From contig CP070700.1 of assembly GCA_020349865.1 (NCBI GenBank), positions 25,868 through 33,997 on the forward strand: a stretch of DNA of 8,130 nt. Direction: 5' to 3'. The notes below the pieces were generated by a model. It was not told the DNA's origin, searched no databases, and saw only the letters and a program-made list of their open reading frames with translations. Position numbers and translations under genes: made by a program. This DNA is from Desulfobacteraceae bacterium. GTDB lineage: Bacteria; Desulfobacterota; DSM-4660; Desulfatiglandales; Desulfatiglandaceae. The first letter of the stretch is position 1. Every line of letters begins with the position of its first letter. Below, piece by piece: positions 4,532 to 8,130 of this stretch.

Positions 4532-5671
4532 ATGGATAAATCGGACTCGAAGACAAAGATCCTGCGTTTCCTGTGGGGCGTTTTTCCCTGGCTGGTGGTT
4601 GGCCTTATCCTGGGCTTCATTGTTATCGTTGGCGGTAGGATCATTGAGGAGCAGGGTCGCCTGGCAGAGGCCAAAAAGGCGGCCATGAAAACAGAAGTGC
4701 CAGCCGTCAGGGTCATCACCCTTACTCTGAAGCCCGAGCGGCTTGAGGACATGATCAGCCTGCCGGCCGAGGTGGAACCTTATGAGGACCTTTGGGTAAA
4801 GGCCGAGGTGAAAGGCCAGGTAGTAAGTATCCCGGTTAAGGAGGGACAGCGTGTAAAAAAGGGACAGCTCCTGGTCAAGCTCGATGATCGTGACTATCGT
4901 TCCCGACTGGCCCGAATCGAGGCCCACTACAAACTGGCAAGACTGGACTATGAGCGCATTTCAGCCCTTGCAAAAGAGAATATCACCGCTGAGAGCAAGC
5001 TGGACGAGACCGAGGCCCGGCTCGATGAACTCACCGCGCAGCGCAGCGAGGCCCAACTGGCATTGGACCGCACCAGCATTACCGCCCCCATTGGCGGGAG
5101 GCTTAACGAAATTAAGGCCAAACAGGGCGACCTGTTGGACGTAAATCAGGCGGTGGCCCAGATCCTCCAGTTCCAAAAGGTCAAGGTGACGGTGGGTGTT
5201 CCCGAGAGTGACGTGGCCGCTGTCATGGAGTTGGAAGAGGCTGGGGTAATCATCGAGGCCTTAGAGAATCGAAGGGTCAAGGGCAAAAAGGTCTTTCTTT
5301 CAAGTCAGCCCCGCACCATGGCCCGCCTCTACGATCTGGAACTTATGGTCCTCAACCCTGATGGCCAGATCCTTCCTGGTATGTTCGGACAGGTGGAACT
5401 GGTCAAAAAGGTGTTCGACCAGGCCCTGTCCGTTCCCCTGTATGCCGTCATTACCCAGGGTGACGATCGTTTCGTGTATGTTGAGAAGGACGGCCAGGCT
5501 GAAAAGAGGTTGATCAGACTGGGCGTGCTTATTGGCTGGCAGGTCCTTGTGAAAGAAGGTTTGCATCCTGGGGAGCGGGTCATTGTAGTGGGACATCGCT
5601 TTCTGGATGACGGGCAGGCTGTGAAGGTCATCAAGAACGTGAGCCATTCAAGCGAGATTCTGAAATCATGA
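4532..5671 (+). CDS. RND efflux pump periplasmic adaptor (membrane fusion protein, HlyD/AcrA type)
   Basis: This 379-residue adaptor links an inner-membrane RND pump to an outer-membrane channel. Residues 14-34 form one hydrophobic segment (VFPWLVVGLILGFIVIVGG) with positive charges before it and no lipobox cysteine, so it should stay as an N-terminal anchor rather than a lipoprotein. The first lipoyl half spans about 88-118 (VKAEVKGQVVSIPVKEGQRV). The charged helical hairpin spans 121-180 (AHYKLARLDYERISAL and KLDETEARLDELTAQ), and the second lipoyl half is DRTSITAPIGGRLNEIKAKQ to about 212. The beta-barrel covers 214-292, with PGMFGQVEL, and the membrane-proximal domain 293-366, with VPLYAVI and LHPGERVIVVGHRFLDDGQAV. 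AGGT upstream is a modest ribosome binding site. The gene starts 3 bp after tetR, and its stop overlaps the RND start by 4 bp (ATGA), implying coupled translation. Confidence 0.93.
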   Translation: MDKSDSKTKILRFLWGVFPWLVVGLILGFIVIVGGRIIEEQGRLAEAKKAAMKTEVPAVRVITLTLKPERLEDMISLPAEVEPYEDLWVKAEVKGQVVSIPVKEGQRVKKGQLLVKLDDRDYRSRLARIEAHYKLARLDYERISALAKENITAESKLDETEARLDELTAQRSEAQLALDRTSITAPIGGRLNEIKAKQGDLLDVNQAVAQILQFQKVKVTVGVPESDVAAVMELEEAGVIIEALENRRVKGKKVFLSSQPRTMARLYDLELMVLNPDGQILPGMFGQVELVKKVFDQALSVPLYAVITQGDDRFVYVEKDGQAEKRLIRLGVLIGWQVLVKEGLHPGERVIVVGHRFLDDGQAVKVIKNVSHSSEILKS

Positions 5672-8130
5672 TCATCTCAGATATGGCGGTCCGTAAAAGG
5701 ACCAGCGTGGTCGTTCTTGCTTTGGTGATCATCATCTTCGGTCTGGTCGCTTACAATTCCTTACCCAGGGAGTCAGCTCCTGATATCACCATCCCCTATG
5801 TGTTCATCAATACTCAGTATCCCGGGGTTGCCCCGGAAGATATCGAGAAGTCCATCACCATTCCCATTGAAAAGAAACTAAAGGGTCTCGAGGCGGTCAA
5901 GCAGATCAAATCCTCCAGTACCGAGGGATTGAGTTCGATCATCATCGAGTTTGTGGCCGGGACAGATATTGACGAGGTTCTCCCTAAGACCAAAGATAAG
6001 GTCGATCTGGCCAAGCCGGATCTGCCTTCTGATCTGGAGGATGATCCAGAGGTCATTGAGATCAACATCTCTGAGTTGCCTATTGTAGTCCTATCCCTCT
6101 CGGGTACAGTCGGTCTGGTCAGGCTCAAAGAGATGGCCGAGGACCTGGAGGAGGAGATAGAGTCCATTCATGGCGTCCTGGAGGTCGACGTGACCGGAGG
6201 ACTGGAGCGGGAGATCAGGGTCGAACCCTATCCAGACAAGCTGGCATACTATGGGCTCTCGATCCTTAGGCTCCAGACCGTCATCGCCGAGGAAAACCAG
6301 AACGTCTCAGGTGGTGCCATCCGTATGGCCGATGGCCGATTTCAGCTCCGGGTCCCTGGTGAGTTCCAGAGCCCCGAGGAAATTTATGGCCTGGTGGTCG
6401 GACTCCACAAGGGAAGGCCGGTCTACCTCAAAGACGTTGCCCGGGTGGTTGACGGATTTAAGGATGAAGAGGGCAGGGCTCGTTTGGACGGCCGTGAGGC
6501 AATTAACATTCAGGTCAAAAAGCGCGCCGGAGAGAATATATTGCGCATTACCGAACAGGTCGACCGGCTTGTCGACGAAAAGATGACCACATGGCCCGCC
6601 GGGACCAAGGTGACCAAACTCATGGATCGTGCCAAGGAAATCCGGATCATGGTTTCTGACCTGGAGAACAACATTATCACCGGCCTGATCCTGGTCATTG
6701 TGGTCCTCTTCTTTGTCATGGGTGTGCGAAACGCCGTACTGGTGAGCCTAGCCATTCCTTTCTCCATGTTGCTGTCTTTCAGCGTGCTCCACGCCTTGGG
6801 TATTACCCTCAACATGGTTGTCCTTTTCTCTCTTACCCTTGCCTTAGGCATGCTGGTGGACAATGCTATTGTCATTGTGGAAAACATTTTTCGCTACATG
6901 GAGCAGGGGGTGCCCCGCATCCAGGCGGCCGTGAGGGCAACCGGGGAGGTGGCTCAGCCGGTCGCCGCATCCACACTGACCACCGTGGCTGCATTATATC
7001 CCCTCATATTTTGGCCAGGACTGATGGGTGGATTCATGGGTTATTTGCCCAAGACCGTCATTATTACCCTCTCCTCTTCTCTCTTCGTGGCCCTGGTCAT
7101 CAACCCGGCCATGGCGGCCATGTTCCTGAAATTACCGGCCGGCCACCGTTTCAACACGATTAAGGTGAGCGCAGAGGAGATCGAGGAGGCGGGGGAATCC
7201 CCCATCACTGTCCGGGGCCCACTGCTCAAGGGCTATCGCCGAATTTTGAATGCCTCCTTGAACCACCGAATTCCGGTCATGGCCATGTCGTTCCTGGCAG
7301 TGGTCGCCATGGCCATGATCTGGTTTTACGAGGTGGGATTGGTGAAGCCGATCGAGTTTTTCCCCAATATCGATCCGAATGCCATCTACGTCAACATGGA
7401 TATGCCGGAAGGCGCAGACCTGGAGTACTCGGACAGGGTTGCCAGGGAATTGGAGCTTGCCGTCTGTAAAGAGAACGGGTCGGGTTCCCCTCAAAAGGAT
7501 GGGGATTCATCGGACTGTCTATCTCGTGACACGCCCGAGAAATCATATACCCTGGCCCAAGGGAAGACGTTCAGAGGACCGACCGACCTGGCAGATGTCC
7601 AGTATGTCTACTCCCGGGCGGTCGCCGCTTCGGGGGGGCAATCCTCCTTCGAGAGCAACTCGCCCAATCATATCGGGATCCAATTCCATGATATGGACGA
7701 CCGGTTGGAACCCTCCCAATCGACCGTGGATGTGATCAGAGAGAGAATCAAGAACATTGCGGGTGCGGAAATCACTATCGCCGTGAGAGAGGAGGGTCCT
7801 CCGACGGGTTCAGCCATCAATATTGAGATCTCGGGTGACAACTTCAATGCCCTGGGGCGTATCTCGGAGGAAGTCAGGGCTATTCTGGAGAAGATCCCCT
7901 TTGTTCAGGATGTCCGTGATGACTATGTGGCTGGATCGCCAACCGTTAAAGTCAGGATTGACCGGCAGAGGGCGGCCTTGTTGGGTCTCTCCACCCAGAT
8001 CATCGGTTTCGCCCTCAAGGTCGCCTTTAACGGGATAAAAGTTTCCACATTCCGGGAAGGGGACGAAGACTACGACATCACCGTCCAGCTCCCAGCTTCG
8101 GACCGCCGGCTGACGGATATCCAGATAGGA
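5668..8130 (+). CDS. RND-family efflux transporter permease (AcrB/HAE type), 3' end outside the window
   Basis: The frame is open for 821 codons and runs off the right edge; family members are usually 1000-1050 residues. TM1 is residues 12-29, followed by the family signature LPRESAPDITIPYVFINTQYPG (split here by eye at 32-53) and a periplasmic porter domain. Helices TM2-TM6 lie at about 335-487, and TM7 at 535-556. The second periplasmic domain begins at FFPNIDPNAIYVNMDMPEGA. TM4 reads LGMLVDNAIVIVENIFRYM, so the proton-relay pair DD of AcrB is D398-N399 here, as in many HAE-type relatives. Residues about 600-640 form a polar Ser/Gly/Asp/Lys-rich insertion with two cysteines (C600, C617). 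TM8-TM12, with the expected TM10 lysine, are not seen. The overlap with the adaptor gene indicates one operon. The pump should export amphiphilic or hydrophobic compounds by proton antiport; the sequence does not look like the metal-exporting CusA/CzcA type. Confidence 0.95.
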   Translation, partial: MIISDMAVRKRTSVVVLALVIIIFGLVAYNSLPRESAPDITIPYVFINTQYPGVAPEDIEKSITIPIEKKLKGLEAVKQIKSSSTEGLSSIIIEFVAGTDIDEVLPKTKDKVDLAKPDLPSDLEDDPEVIEINISELPIVVLSLSGTVGLVRLKEMAEDLEEEIESIHGVLEVDVTGGLEREIRVEPYPDKLAYYGLSILRLQTVIAEENQNVSGGAIRMADGRFQLRVPGEFQSPEEIYGLVVGLHKGRPVYLKDVARVVDGFKDEEGRARLDGREAINIQVKKRAGENILRITEQVDRLVDEKMTTWPAGTKVTKLMDRAKEIRIMVSDLENNIITGLILVIVVLFFVMGVRNAVLVSLAIPFSMLLSFSVLHALGITLNMVVLFSLTLALGMLVDNAIVIVENIFRYMEQGVPRIQAAVRATGEVAQPVAASTLTTVAALYPLIFWPGLMGGFMGYLPKTVIITLSSSLFVALVINPAMAAMFLKLPAGHRFNTIKVSAEEIEEAGESPITVRGPLLKGYRRILNASLNHRIPVMAMSFLAVVAMAMIWFYEVGLVKPIEFFPNIDPNAIYVNMDMPEGADLEYSDRVARELELAVCKENGSGSPQKDGDSSDCLSRDTPEKSYTLAQGKTFRGPTDLADVQYVYSRAVAASGGQSSFESNSPNHIGIQFHDMDDRLEPSQSTVDVIRERIKNIAGAEITIAVREEGPPTGSAINIEISGDNFNALGRISEEVRAILEKIPFVQDVRDDYVAGSPTVKVRIDRQRAALLGLSTQIIGFALKVAFNGIKVSTFREGDEDYDITVQLPASDRRLTDIQIG

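Noticed and set aside
4224..4927. Several long minus-strand frames opposite tetR and the adaptor gene
   Set aside because: They are antisense shadows of strongly supported genes and show no recognisable protein sequence.
2..5671. Assigning the left-edge TolC-type protein to the RND operon as one cluster
   Set aside because: The two are separated by 3.6 kb containing lipA, a dead transporter and repeats, so a common operon is not supported.

Overview
The window looks like a chromosomal segment from a Gram-negative bacterium, most likely one of the former Deltaproteobacteria (Desulfobacterota). It carries a TolC-type outer-membrane protein and an RND pump, both of which need an outer membrane. 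Its spacers hold degenerate palindromic repeats of a kind I associate with that group. The taxonomic call is inference from style, not a database match.

Layout. (1) Positions 2-262 are the C-terminal end of a TolC/OprM-type outer-membrane efflux protein that starts outside the window. (2) Positions 299-621 are a decayed remnant of the last two membrane helices of an MFS transporter, with one frameshift and one internal stop. (3) Positions 622-2417 are about 1.8 kb without a convincing protein gene. This spacer holds half of a palindromic repeat, two REP-like hairpins, a nearly complete 140-bp palindromic element flanked by a 7-bp direct repeat, a strong orphan terminator, and a two-part inverted-repeat block (1772-1947) that could be a structured RNA or a transposon end. 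(4) lipA (lipoyl synthase) lies at 2418-3296, with a plausible promoter overlapping a small palindrome. (5) The spacer 3297-3904 contains a TetR-type palindrome, a near-consensus sigma-70 promoter, and a 279-bp segment bounded by 36-bp inverted repeats that match at 35 positions. (6) A compact operon follows: a TetR-family regulator (3905-4528), a membrane-fusion protein (4532-5671) and an RND efflux permease (5668 to the window edge). The spacing is 3 bp and then a 4-bp ATGA overlap.

How it works together. The last three genes should encode a regulated tripartite efflux pump: the RND permease in the inner membrane, the membrane-anchored adaptor in the periplasm, and a TolC-type channel supplied from elsewhere. 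The TolC tail at the left edge is separated from the operon by 3.6 kb and lipA, so it may belong to another system. The TetR protein probably autoregulates through the palindrome at 3466-3479. The most unusual part is the long inverted-repeat segment in the presumed 5' leader of this operon. I see no CRISPR array, tRNA, rRNA or intact transposase gene, and no clear new defence or biosynthetic system.
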